Part shown: positions 36,110 through 44,906 of the stretch, piece after piece
How positions within the stretch are numbered: the stretch's first letter is position 1
Layout of the letters: each line of letters begins with the position of its first letter
NCBI RefSeq assembly: GCF_030818795.1
Contig: NZ_JAUTAY010000001.1
Span: 1,426,001-1,490,000 of the forward strand
Reading direction: 5' to 3'
DNA length: 64,000 bases
Origin: Microbacterium sp. SORGH_AS_0862
GTDB lineage: Bacteria > Actinomycetota > Actinomycetes > Actinomycetales > Microbacteriaceae
Program-made: the position numbers and the translations under genes
Notes under the pieces: generated by a model
What the model was told of the DNA's origin: nothing
Database searches by the model: none
The model's input: the letters and a program-made list of their open reading frames with translations, nothing else

Positions 36110-36982
36110 TCAGGCCACCGGTTCGCCCTGGCGCCCGGGACGGGGCGCCATGAGCACGGCACCGATGCTGGCGGCGATCACCAGCGCAATGCCCGCGATC
36201 TCGAGCACACTCAGGTGCTGCCCGAGCAGGAGGAATCCGGCGATCGACGCCGTCGCCGGTCCGAGGCTCATGAGGATCGCGAACGTGGATGCGGCCAGTC
36301 TCCGCAATGCGGACAACTCGAGCGCGTAGGGGATCGTCGACGAGAGCACGGCGACCCCGGCCCCGATCGCCAGCAGGTCGGGCCGCAGCAACGCGCCGCC
36401 CGCATCCACGATGCCGAAGGGGAGCGAGAGCACAGCGCCGACGGCCATGGCCAACGCGAGGCCGTCGAGCCGCACGAACTCGCGTCCGACCCGCGCCGAG
36501 GCGAGGATGTACAGCGCCCAGCTCGCGGCGGCTCCCAGAGCGAAGGCCACACCGAGCGGATCGAGACGGTCCCACCCGCCGCCGCCGAGCGCGACGACGC
36601 CCAGGAACGCGAGCCCTGCCCAGAGCCACGCCGAGGCCCGGCGCGCGGCGATGATCGACAGCGTCAACGGCCCCAGCACCTCGATCGTCACGGTGACGCC
36701 GAGCGGCAGGCGCTCGAGAGCGAGGTAGAACAGCCCGTTCATCAGCGCCAGCACGAGCCCGAATCGCACGACGGCCCACCACGCCGCCCGCGAGTGTCCC
36801 CGAAGGCTCGGCCGAGCGATGAGCAGCAGCACGATCGCCGCGAAGACGAGCCGCAGCATGACCATGCCGAGGGGCCCGACCTCGTCGAAAAGCAGGACGG
36901 CGAGCGAGGCGCCGACTTCCTGGCAGGCGAGGCCGACCAGGACGAGGGCGACGGCGGAGGTGGATCCGGAGCGAGCGGTCAC
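36110..36982 (-). CDS. EamA/DMT-family exporter (RhtA-like)
   Basis: The 290-residue membrane protein has about ten helices forming two EamA repeats, as in the threonine/homoserine exporter RhtA: an Arg-rich loop after the third helix and a second repeat beginning DPLGVAFALGAAASWALYIL. The GTG at 36982 overlaps the TGA of the upstream lipoprotein gene (GTGA), so it is coupled to it. The substrate is unknown. It converges with the nucleoside hydrolase gene, 4 bp apart. Confidence 0.87.
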   Translation of the reverse strand: MTARSGSTSAVALVLVGLACQEVGASLAVLLFDEVGPLGMVMLRLVFAAIVLLLIARPSLRGHSRAAWWAVVRFGLVLALMNGLFYLALERLPLGVTVTIEVLGPLTLSIIAARRASAWLWAGLAFLGVVALGGGGWDRLDPLGVAFALGAAASWALYILASARVGREFVRLDGLALAMAVGAVLSLPFGIVDAGGALLRPDLLAIGAGVAVLSSTIPYALELSALRRLAASTFAILMSLGPATASIAGFLLLGQHLSVLEIAGIALVIAASIGAVLMAPRPGRQGEPVA

Positions 36983-38229
36983 GAAGCGGGCAGCGGGCAC
37001 ACGGCCGCAGCGGCGATCGCGTCGTGATACTGCTGCGCGGTCCAGGGCAGACCCGCATCCGGAATGCTCTGGCCGCTGACCGCCGGCGCCTTGGAGGCGA
37101 TGGAGGCGAGCTCCCACGCCAGGTACGCGCCCACCCAGTCGGTCGCGGCTGAGTTGTTGAGCACGACCGAGACGGTCATGCCCGTGGTCGGGTCGGCGAA
37201 GGATGCGGTGATGTACCCGGGCACCGAACCGAACTGTCCGACGAGCGAACCGGCCTGGAAGGCGCCGCCCGTGGCGGTGAGCCACGACGGCTGGTCGGGC
37301 GAGACGAGCATCGGGGACTCGAAGCGCTCCTCGCCGCCGAACGATCCGGTGGCGAGCGCCTGCGTGTAGCGGCCGACATCGGCGATCGTGGAGACGACTC
37401 CCGCGTTCGTGAAGCCGAAGCTGGAGGACATCGTGGTCATGTCGCGCGGCTCGGCGCAGTTCATGGCGCCGTCGGGGCCCGGCTGCGACAGCAGACCCGT
37501 CAGCGACGGCTGTCCGGGCTTGGCGGCCGTGCGCCCCGGAAGGCTCGTGTGCGTCAACCCCAGCGGCGCGAACACGTGCTCGTCGAGCAGGGCCGAGGCG
37601 GTCTCGGAACCGGCGTTCTCGAGGGCGAGTCCGAGCAGCACGTACGCCGTGTCGGAGTCGCGCCACGCGGTGCCGGCCGTGGCCGGGTCGAATCCGGTGA
37701 TGCCGTAAGCCGCGAGCTCCGCAGCATTCCATTCGCGTGAGGGCAGTTCGATCGCGTCGTCCTGCAGCACAGCACCGTAGGAGCCCAGACCGCTCGTTCC
37801 GTCGCACAGCATGCCGAGGGTCACACCGCTGAGGCCGGCGACGCTGGGGACGTACGTGCGCACCTCGTCGTCGAGCGAGACGGTTCCCGCATCGACCATC
37901 TCGTACAGCACGTCGCAGATCATCGGGCGGGTCAGCTCGCCCGCCCGGAACACGTCGTCGACCGAGGCGTCGCCGACACCGGCCACCCAGGATCCGCTCC
38001 AGGGCGCCCAGACACCGACGATCGCACCGGTCGAACCGGTGGCGGCCATCGCGAAGTTCACCGCGGACTCGAGCTGCGCCTGCGTGTCGGCGGGGAAGGC
38101 ACCCTCGACCTGCGTGGGCACGTCGATCTCGACGCTCTTGGCCTGCGTGCATCCCGCGAGCGCGAGAACGATGACGGCTGCGCCGGCGATCGCGGCGGCA
38201 GCGCGTTTGAAGCCGGAACTGATCGGCAT
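36979..38229 (-). CDS. beta-lactamase-fold lipoprotein lacking catalytic motifs
   Basis: The 416-residue protein has a lipoprotein signal peptide (basic start, hydrophobic core, lipobox LAGC) and a serine beta-lactamase/DD-peptidase-like fold. The three catalytic motifs are all changed: the SxxK position reads ELTR in FRAGELTRPM, the YxN position reads DSD in WRDSDTAYVLLG, and the H/KxG motif reads QFG in GQFGSVPGY. It is probably a non-catalytic, cell-surface binding protein rather than an enzyme. The ATG at 38229 follows GGGGGTG; a longer form to 38256 is less likely. It is coupled to the EamA gene. Confidence 0.82.
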   Translation of the reverse strand: MPISSGFKRAAAAIAGAAVIVLALAGCTQAKSVEIDVPTQVEGAFPADTQAQLESAVNFAMAATGSTGAIVGVWAPWSGSWVAGVGDASVDDVFRAGELTRPMICDVLYEMVDAGTVSLDDEVRTYVPSVAGLSGVTLGMLCDGTSGLGSYGAVLQDDAIELPSREWNAAELAAYGITGFDPATAGTAWRDSDTAYVLLGLALENAGSETASALLDEHVFAPLGLTHTSLPGRTAAKPGQPSLTGLLSQPGPDGAMNCAEPRDMTTMSSSFGFTNAGVVSTIADVGRYTQALATGSFGGEERFESPMLVSPDQPSWLTATGGAFQAGSLVGQFGSVPGYITASFADPTTGMTVSVVLNNSAATDWVGAYLAWELASIASKAPAVSGQSIPDAGLPWTAQQYHDAIAAAAVCPLPAS

Positions 38230-38292
38230 TTCACCCCCGCGGTCGTGCTCCAGCATTCAAACACACCCACATCACAAGACCATCACGGCTCT

Positions 38293-38298
38293 TAGGCT
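38293..38298 (+). promoter_or_regulatory. -10 element of the DUF2470 gene
   Basis: TAGGCT ends seven bases before the ATG at 38306, without a ribosome-binding site, matching the leaderless pattern seen at several other genes here. The -35 is weak. Confidence 0.45.
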
Positions 38299-38305
38299 GT
38301 GCTGC

Positions 38306-38614
38306 ATGACTCACGTTTTCGACGACGAGACACTGGCCGGTGTTCTCGGGCACATGAACTCCGACCACTCCGACGACAACATGCTCTTCGCACGCGCTTT
38401 CGGCCCGCATCCGGCGCCCGTCGGCGCCCGCATGGTCGGGTTCGACGGCGACGGCGGGGATTGGGTGATCACGGCGGCCGGGGGCGCGAGCGTCGACATG
38501 CGGCTGACGTGGCCGGGCGGGCCCATCACGCAGCGGGCCGAGGTGCGACGCGAGATCGTTGCACTGTATGACGCCGCATGCGCGGAGCTGGGCATCGAAC
38601 CACGCCCTCACTGA
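38306..38614 (+). CDS. DUF2470 domain protein
   Basis: The 102-residue protein is a DUF2470 (haem utilisation-like) domain with an early HMNSDHSDDNMLFARAF segment carrying several His/Asp residues. In other proteins this domain is fused to a pyridoxamine-phosphate-oxidase-like barrel in haem utilisation proteins. Here it stands alone, 57-66 bp upstream of the haem oxygenase gene in the same orientation, which supports a haem-related role. That role is an inference. Confidence 0.8.
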   Translation: MTHVFDDETLAGVLGHMNSDHSDDNMLFARAFGPHPAPVGARMVGFDGDGGDWVITAAGGASVDMRLTWPGGPITQRAEVRREIVALYDAACAELGIEPRPH

Positions 38615-38645
38615 CCGCATCCGACATCCTGGGTGAATTGATCAT

Positions 38646-38673
38646 TTAGGTTCTGCTTACCTGAAGGTATAGT
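38646..38673 (+). promoter_or_regulatory. iron-box promoter of haem oxygenase, leaderless
   Basis: The 19-mer TTAGGTTCTGCTTACCTGA (38646-38664) matches 15 of 19 positions of the DtxR/IdeR box. A -10 TATAGT (38668-38673) follows and ends seven bases before the ATG at 38681, so the transcript is probably leaderless. The box overlaps the -35 and spacer, so iron-bound regulator would block RNA polymerase. Confidence 0.8.
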
Positions 38674-38680
38674 GGGCCGC

Positions 38681-39334
38681 ATGAGCGACCCGATCCCGTT
38701 CTCCGCAGCCCTCCGCGAGCGTTCCAGCGGTGCCCACTCGGGCAGTGAGGGCGCCGGATTCATGTCCGACCTCATCAAGGGCGAGGGCACGCGCGATGAC
38801 TACATCGCACTCGTCGCGCAGCACTGGTTCATCTACGAGGCGCTGGAGTCGGCGGCCGAGCGGATGCGGCGCGACCCGGTGGCGGCGGTGTTCATCAGCG
38901 AGCGCCTGACCCGTCTTCCCGCTCTCGCCGCCGATCTCGAGTTCCTCGTCGGTCCCGACTGGCGCGAGCGCATCGAGCCGCTGCCGACCACCCGGCGCTA
39001 CGTCGACCGCATCAACCAGGTCGGCGCCACGTGGCCGGGCGGCTTCGTCGCCCACCACTACACCCGCTACCTCGGCGACCTGTCGGGCGGGCTGTTCATC
39101 GGCAAGCTCATGCAGCGCCGGTTCGGCTTCGACACCAACGGCATCGGGTTCTACATCTTCGCGGACATCGCCGACCCGAAGGAGTTCAAGGAGCACTACC
39201 GCGTGCAGCTCGACTCCGCCCCCTGGGACGAGGCCGAGAAGGAGCGCGTGATCGACGAGGTGCTGCTGGCCTACCGGTTCAACACCGAGCTCTTCGAGGA
39301 CCTCGCCCGCGCGAAGGCCGAAGCCGCCGCCTGA
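38681..39334 (+). CDS. haem oxygenase (biliverdin-producing)
   Basis: The 217-residue all-helical protein has the proximal His in GAHSGSEGAGFM (near residue 20) and the distal helix motif RYLGDLSGGLFIGKL with the flexible glycines that contact haem oxygen. It opens haem with O2 and electrons to release Fe2+, CO and biliverdin. The ATG at 38681 was chosen over a GTG at 38672 because the latter overlaps the -10. The iron box upstream indicates induction under iron starvation, in line with the HtaA-like haem-binding protein at 12,338. Confidence 0.92.
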   Translation: MSDPIPFSAALRERSSGAHSGSEGAGFMSDLIKGEGTRDDYIALVAQHWFIYEALESAAERMRRDPVAAVFISERLTRLPALAADLEFLVGPDWRERIEPLPTTRRYVDRINQVGATWPGGFVAHHYTRYLGDLSGGLFIGKLMQRRFGFDTNGIGFYIFADIADPKEFKEHYRVQLDSAPWDEAEKERVIDEVLLAYRFNTELFEDLARAKAEAAA

Positions 39335-39376
39335 CCCGGCGCGCCGCATCCGGGAGGGATCCGCATTCCTCTGCCC

Positions 39377-39458
39377 GAGTTGCGTCGCATATGAGCAACT
39401 GCCACACCTTTCCGCATCCGCGACAGTCAGTCTCTGGCGCATCTGCGCGGAACTGTAG
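39377..39458 (-). repeat. 82-nt intergenic repeat, copy B (inverted)
   Basis: Reverse-complement copy of the unit at 29683-29764 with 74 of 82 positions identical. It sits in the gene-free stretch 39,335-39,732 together with copy C, in opposite orientation. Besides the two repeats this stretch holds no recognisable gene. Confidence 0.8.
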
Positions 39459-39603
39459 CCCCTCCCGCAGCCCATCCACCTGAACCCAGCCCACCCTGGC
39501 TCCCGCCTGCGCCCGGAGCCGGCGGGCCTTCCCGGACGTCCCACCGGCAGCTTGTCCACGACCGACGACCCGGCCACCGCATCCGCCGCCCCCCTCCCGA
39601 CAG

Positions 39604-39685
39604 CCACACTTGTGCGCAACCGCCACAGTCAATGACTGCCGCGGTTGCGCAGAAGTGGCGCACTTGCGCAACTGCGACGCAACTC
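39604..39685 (+). repeat. 82-nt intergenic repeat, copy C
   Basis: A more divergent copy (about 63 of 82 positions match copy A, ungapped). The central AGTCAATGACTG and the 3' end GACGCAACTC are identical to copy A. It lies just downstream of the helicase gene's stop codon. Confidence 0.7.
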
Positions 39686-39732
39686 GGGCAAGGAAGGGGA
39701 GAGCCCAAGGGCGCGGAGTCGGGGGGATGCGG

Positions 39733-41079
39733 TCAGGCGCGGGCGCGGGACATGAACCGCTGCACGTCGGCGTCCACGCGGATGTCGGAGGGCCGCAGCG
39801 GCCGCGACAGGTACAGCCCGTCGAGCGAGGTGAGCCGGGACAGCGCGACATAGGTCTGTCCGGGCGCGAAGGCCCCCGCTCCGAGATCGACGATGGCGCG
39901 GTCGTACGTCTTGCCCTGCGACTTGTGGATGGTGACCGCCCACGCCAGTCGCAGCGGGAACTGTGTGAACTCCGCCACGACCTCCCGGCTGAGCGAGCGG
40001 GATGCGGCGTCGTACGCGTAACGGAAACGTTCCCAGACCGCGGGCTCGACGTCGTAGTCGCGACCGTCGATCTCGACCCGGACGATGCTGCCGGCGATCT
40101 TGACCACCGTGCCGATCGTGCCGTTCACCCACCGCGGGCCGTCGCCGTAGGACTGGGTGTCGTTGCGGAGGAACATGACCTGCGCTCCGACCTTCAGCTG
40201 CAGCTCCTGCTCGGCCGGGAAGGCGGCCTCTCCCCGGCCGAAGTCGCCGCTGACCTCGGCGCGCGCGGTCTGTACACGACCGGCGAGAGCGTCCAGGTGG
40301 CGCCGATTGATCGCGTTGACGCGGTCGTTGCGGGTCGCGAGGGTGATGATGGGCTCGTCCGCGGAGAACTCCGGGGGTGTGCGGGCGCCCGTGTCGTTGA
40401 GGATCTTCGCCATGTCCGCCGTGACCTGGCCATACCGCACGGCGTTCAGCAGCGCCTTGAACCCCGGATCCGACTGCCGATGGATCTCGCGCAGCTCGGC
40501 GACGTGGAGGTCGGCGCCGTACCGCCCCATGTCCATGAGCCCGTCACCGCTCGACTCCCCCGCCCACACGTGCGCGTCGAAGAACCAGAACGAGTGGTAG
40601 TGGTCGCGCACGTAGCGCAGTTCGTCGCCCCGCGGGGGCACGGGCGCCAGCTGGTACGGGTCGCCGAACATGACCATCTGCACCCCGCCGAAGGGCTCGG
40701 CCCGCCGGCCCCGGGCCTGGCGCAGGGCCCGGTCGATGGCGTCCATGAGGTCCGCGTTGACCATCGAGATCTCGTCGATCACGAGCGTGTCGATCGCGTT
40801 GAGGAGCTTGCGCGTGGCATCCGACTGGTCGAGTTCGCTGTTCGCGATGAGTCCGATGGGCAGCCGGAACAACGAGTGGATGGTCTGACCCTCGACATTG
40901 AGAGCGGCGACGCCCGTCGGGGCGCACACGGCGATCTGCTTCGACGTGTTCCAGGCCAGGTGCTGGAGAAGCGTCGACTTGCCGGTGCCGGCACGGCCGG
41001 TGACGAACACGTGCTCCCGGGTGTCCTCGATGAGCCGGAACAGCGCCTGCTGCTCGGCGGACAGGGCGGGGGTGCTCAC
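39733..41079 (-). CDS. Pif1-like superfamily 1 DNA helicase
   Basis: The 448-residue protein has Walker A GRAGTGKSTLLQHLA, Walker B VIDEISMVN, motif III GDPYQLAPVPP, a RecD/Pif1-type motif IHKSQGKTYDRAIVDL and motif VI YVALSRLTSLDGLYL. It is a 5'-3' helicase of the Pif1/RecD-like type, probably unwinding forked or structured DNA. The start GTG at 41079 is six bases after a -10-like TAGCAT (41086-41091, minus strand), a leaderless arrangement. It is divergent from the membrane-anchored gene at 41,166. Confidence 0.88.
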   Translation of the reverse strand: MSTPALSAEQQALFRLIEDTREHVFVTGRAGTGKSTLLQHLAWNTSKQIAVCAPTGVAALNVEGQTIHSLFRLPIGLIANSELDQSDATRKLLNAIDTLVIDEISMVNADLMDAIDRALRQARGRRAEPFGGVQMVMFGDPYQLAPVPPRGDELRYVRDHYHSFWFFDAHVWAGESSGDGLMDMGRYGADLHVAELREIHRQSDPGFKALLNAVRYGQVTADMAKILNDTGARTPPEFSADEPIITLATRNDRVNAINRRHLDALAGRVQTARAEVSGDFGRGEAAFPAEQELQLKVGAQVMFLRNDTQSYGDGPRWVNGTIGTVVKIAGSIVRVEIDGRDYDVEPAVWERFRYAYDAASRSLSREVVAEFTQFPLRLAWAVTIHKSQGKTYDRAIVDLGAGAFAPGQTYVALSRLTSLDGLYLSRPLRPSDIRVDADVQRFMSRARA

Positions 41080-41126
41080 CGATCCATGCTAGGCGCCGCG
41101 CGGCCGCATGACGCCCGGGGGCGACT

Positions 41127-41144
41127 CCCCGCGCTTTCGCGGGG
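41127..41144. other. short GC hairpin between divergent genes
   Basis: A 7-bp CCCCGCG/CGCGGGG stem with loop CTTT in the 86-bp gap between the divergent helicase and the gene at 41,166. It is too short to assign a role. Confidence 0.35.
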
Positions 41145-41165
41145 ACGCTTTCCTAGACTTGCCCC

Positions 41166-42231
41166 GTGAGCCGCTTGAGACGAACCCGGCGCCGTGGCGT
41201 GCGCCTGGCGTTCGATCTCACAACCCTCGGGCTCATCGGCGCCCTCCTGCTCGCGGCGCTGGGTGCCGGCACCGCGGCCCTGTACCAGGAGTTCTACAGC
41301 CCCTCCGCCTTCGTGCAGCGCTATCTGAGCATGCTCGAATCCGGACGCGCCGCTGACGCGCTGGCCCTGCCCGGCGTCTCGCTCGATTCTTCCGAGCTGA
41401 CGGATGCGGGACTGCCCGCATCCGCATCCGACGCCCTCCTGCGAAGCGCCGCACTGAGCTCTCTCACCGACGCCCGCGTGGTGTCCGAGCAGACGGACGG
41501 CGCCGACACGGTCGTGACGGCCAGCTACGTCGCCGGGCGGGCACGACGGGACCACCTCGTTCCGGGTCCGCAGCAACGGGACGCTCGGCATCATCCCGAC
41601 GTGGCGGTTCAGCCAGAGCCCCCTCGCCGTCATGAACCTCATGGTCCTCGGCTCGTCCACCTTCGACATCAACGGGTTCCGCGTCGACCGTCGCCAGGTC
41701 TCCCCCGACGGCGTCGACGCCGACCCCGTCGCACCCGTGTCGCTGCTGGTGTTCTCGCCGAATCTCTACTCGGTCACGGTCGACAGCGCGCTCTCGACCT
41801 CCGATGGGGTCGCCGTTCTCGCGGACGCGCCGATGGTCAATGTGCCCGTCACCGTACAGACGAAGCCGACGGACGATTTCGTGAAGGTTGTGCAGCAGCG
41901 GGTGGAGGAGTTCCTGACGGCCTGCACCACGCAGCAGGTGCTGCAGCCGACGGGCTGCCCGTTCGGCTTCGTCGTGCGCAACCGCGTCGAGAAGCTCCCG
42001 ACCTGGTCGATCACCGAGCAGCCCACGATCGAGGTCCTTCCCAACGGTGCGGGTTGGGTCATCCCCGACGCGGATGCGGTCGCGCACATCGATCTCGAGG
42101 TGCGTTCCCTGGCCGATGGTTCGCTGCGCGAGGTGTCCGAAGACGTGCCGTTCGTGGTGAACGGCACGATCGACATCCTCCCGGACGGCACGGCGTCGAT
42201 CCGTATCGGCGGCTACGACCCCGGGCTCTGA
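41166..42231 (+). CDS. membrane-anchored protein of unknown function, frameshifted
   Basis: The N-terminal frame encodes a short basic start, one membrane helix (LIGALLLAALGAGTAALY) and an extracytoplasmic domain up to TASYVAG. The frame then breaks in the GGGCGGG stretch 41535-41541. Deleting one G continues smoothly through GHDGTTSFRVRSNGTLG to the second frame, which ends IDILPDGTASIRIGGYDPGL. The repaired protein is 354 residues, with paired cysteines in LTACTTQQVLQPTGCPFGF that could form a disulfide outside the membrane. I do not recognise the family. A -10-like TAGACT (41154-41159) ends six bases before the GTG start. Confidence 0.7.
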
Positions 42232-42232
42232 G

Positions 42233-44267
42233 TCAACCCCGACCGCGTCTCGCATCGCGGGCGGCGATGGCCGCCAGGCGTGCGTTGTACTCCTCGAGCT
42301 CCGCGTCGCCGGTGCGATCGGCCTGTCGGTCGTTGGATCGCTGCAGGCGCTCGTCGCTGCGGCTCCATTGGATCGCCACCGTGATGCCGAGGATGAGGGA
42401 CGGGATCTCTCCGATGCCCCAGGCGACGCCGCCGCCGACGTACTGGTCCTCGAGTGGTGTCGCGCCCCATGTCCGACCCATCGCGCCGAACCACTCGGCG
42501 GCGAACAGGCCCGTCTGCATCATGATCGCGACGCCGAAGAAGGCGTGCATCGCGATCACGACCACGAGGGTCAGCAGCCGGAAGGGGTAGGGGAAGCGCA
42601 GCGGCACCGGGTCGATCCCGATGAGGGACAGCACGAACAGGTAGCCCGTGATCAGGAAGTGCGTCACCATCCAGATGTGCCCGAGGTGGTCGTAAAGCGA
42701 CCAGCGGAACAGGTCGGTGTAGTAGAAGATCCACAGCGACGCCACGAAGTTGAGCGCGGTGAAGATCGGATGCGTGACGACCTTCGCGAAGGGCGTGTGC
42801 ACCGCCCACAGGATCCACTCGCGGCCGCCGCGCGTGCCGTCGTCGCGCTTGCGGATGGCGCGCAGTGCCAGCGTGACCGGAGAGCCGGGCACGAGCAGCA
42901 GCGGGATCGCCATCGTGAGCAGCATGTGGCCGACCATGTGCACGCTGAACAGATACTCCTGGTACGCGTTGACCGCACCCGAGGTCACCCAGAGAAGCAG
43001 CAGCATGCCGGCGACCCACATGATCGTCCGGTAGAGCGGCCAGCGGTCGCCGCGGCGATGCAGCCGCCATACGCCGGCGAGGTACAGGAAGATCCCGAAG
43101 GCGACGACGAACAGCCACAGCAGGTCGATGTTCCACGCCGTGATCCACCGCAGCGGCGTGAGCTCCGGCGGCACGGGCGCGTCGGTGAGGAACTCCGCGG
43201 GGGTCTGCGCGACCGGCGGCTGCTGATCGGTGGGCGGGGGTGTGCGCGCGAGAGCGGCGGCGGCTCCGCTCGCGATGCCCATGAGGGCCAGCTCCACACC
43301 GATGAGCGTCCAGAACCGCCGGGCGCTCGCGTTCTCGTTCATCCGTGAGATGAGCCGCAGCCGGTACCACGCGCCGAGCAGGCCGAGTCCGATGAGGGCC
43401 ACGACCTTGACGGCGAGGATGCCGCCGTAGGGGCTCAGGAGAGCAGGGAGCGCCTCGACGCTGACCCAGGCGCGGACGGAGCCCGAGACCGCGACCACGA
43501 TGAAGGCGACGAGGGCGATGCTGGAGTAGCGCCGCAGCAGGGCGATCTGACCCGAGCGCGCCACGACCGGCCGGATCACGACCAGCAGCACGAGTCCTCC
43601 CAGCCAGACGGCCGCGGCCAGGATGTGCAGCACGAGCGAGGTGACGGCGACGCTGTGGTTCGCCAGCTCTCCGGAGTGGCCCTGTGTGCCCATCGGCACG
43701 AGGGAGGCCAGCGCGAGGATGGCGACGAGCAGGGTCGGCGTCCAGGCACGCACCGCGAAGGTCAGCACAGTGAGCACGGCGCCGGCGACGGTGGTGATGA
43801 GCCATGTCCGGCCGAGTTCGACCTCGACGAGGAAGCGGCCGAGCTGCTGCCCGAAGACCGCATCCGCGCTCGGGGCCGCGTTGAACACGTTGACGAAGGT
43901 GAAGAACCCGGTGACGGCAGCCGCGACGGTGAACACCGCGGCGCCGATGGATGCGGTGTCCAGCGCGACCTCGAAGGCGCGGTCCTCGGGCCGCAGGCCG
44001 AACAGCGCGAGCACGAGAGCGCCGACCATGGTCGCGGGCCGCGAGGTTCAGGACGAGGGTGGCGATGGGAAGGCCCCAGCGGACGACGGGTCCGGCATCG
44101 GCGATGACGAGAGGAGCCGCGCCTCCGCCGTAGGCCAGGGCGACGATGAGCGCCACGAGAGCGGTGACTCCGAGGATGACCGGGCCGGCCACGCGCAGCG
44201 TGGTCGCCGAGACCGCTCCTGGACCACCCGAGCGGGGGCCGGCGGCGCGGGCGGAGGCGGTCGTCAT
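42233..44267 (-). CDS. CopD-CtaG fusion: copper transport / cytochrome c oxidase assembly protein, frameshifted
   Basis: The repaired product is 677 residues with many helices: an N-terminal CopD-like copper-resistance domain (about the first 320 residues, with conserved His in ANHSVAVTSLVLHILAAAVWLG) and a C-terminal caa3_CtaG domain (HMVGHMLLTMAIPLLLVPG, HLGHIWMVTHFLITG). The fusion handles copper at the membrane, probably for the Cu centre of cytochrome oxidase. The frame breaks in the GGG run 44036-44038 near residue 77; deleting one base joins TLVLNLAA to TMVGALVLALFGL. ATG at 44267 follows GGAG. It converges with the gene at 41,166. Confidence 0.87.
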
Positions 44268-44319
44268 CACTGCTCCAGCCTAGGCGCGGTGCGCTGTCAG
44301 CTCGCCCAGACGACGAAAA

Positions 44320-44343
44320 GGGGGGAGCCTCACGGCTCCCCCC
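44320..44343 (-). terminator. rho-independent terminator after HU gene
   Basis: A 10-bp GGGGGGAGCC/GGCTCCCCCC stem with a four-base loop is followed on the minus strand by CTTTTCG. It lies 18 bp past the HU stop codon and is one of the few classical U-tract terminators in the window. Confidence 0.85.
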
Positions 44344-44360
44344 TCACAGACGGTCGTCGA

Positions 44361-44648
44361 TTACTTGACGGCAGCCTTGAGCTTCGAACCGGCGGTCACC
44401 TTGACGCGCTTGCCGGCGGGGATGGCGATCTCGGCGCCGGTCTGCGGGTTGCGGCCGGTGCGAGCGGAGGTCTCGACCTGCTCGAACGCGATCCAACCGG
44501 GGATGGAGACCTTGGTGCCCTTGGCGACGGCCTCGGAGACCGTGGAGAAGAGGGAGTCGAGCACGCTCGACACGGTGGACTGGCTCTGTCCCGTGGCGCT
44601 GGCGATGCTCGCGACGAGCTCGGTCTTGGTGATGGACTTGTCGGCCAT
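44361..44648 (-). CDS. nucleoid protein HU
   Basis: The 95-residue protein is a typical short HU/IHF family member: MADKSITKTELVASIA at the start, the dimer helices, and the DNA-binding arm region GRNPQTGAEIAIPAGK with the conserved intercalating proline. It lacks the long lysine-rich tail of mycobacterial HupB. It compacts and bends DNA. GGAGG precedes the ATG by nine bases, and a -10 TATATT lies about 90 bp upstream. Confidence 0.93.
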   Translation of the reverse strand: MADKSITKTELVASIASATGQSQSTVSSVLDSLFSTVSEAVAKGTKVSIPGWIAFEQVETSARTGRNPQTGAEIAIPAGKRVKVTAGSKLKAAVK

Positions 44649-44733
44649 GTGGGTTGTCCTCCAGGCGGCGGTGCGCCGCTTTCTTGACTTCGGTCCGGGA
44701 CTCGGCCCCGGTTGGTCGGATCGACCGAGCACG

Positions 44734-44739
44734 AATATA
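44734..44739 (-). promoter_or_regulatory. -10 element of the HU gene
   Basis: TATATT on the minus strand about 90 bp upstream of the HU start codon is the strongest AT-rich element in the 258-bp region 44,649-44,906. An 11-bp inverted repeat (44763-44773 with 44802-44812) lies directly upstream and may bind a regulator. Confidence 0.5.
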
Positions 44740-44856
44740 CCCACGAACCCCGTGATTCCGCGGATTTCGGGCGTGAACCGCCCACATGTGACGGCGTGTC
44801 TCGCCCGAAATCACCCGGAAGGGTCGGAATCGGCCCGATGTGGCGGTCGGGAACGA

Positions 44857-44891
44857 CGAAGGCCCGGAACCTCAAGGGTTCCGGGCCTTCG
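44857..44891 (-). terminator. hairpin after rpsN
   Basis: A 15-bp perfect stem (44857-44871 with 44877-44891) with a five-base loop lies 15 bp past the rpsN stop codon. It probably ends the rpmB-rpmG-rpsN transcript. Confidence 0.75.
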
Positions 44892-44906
44892 TACGGATGC
44901 GGGTGC

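Noticed and set aside
41166..42231. Programmed ribosomal frameshifting at the broken genes
   Set aside because: The five breaks share no slippery heptamer or downstream structure, and each is mended by removing one base from a short G/C run; error is simpler.
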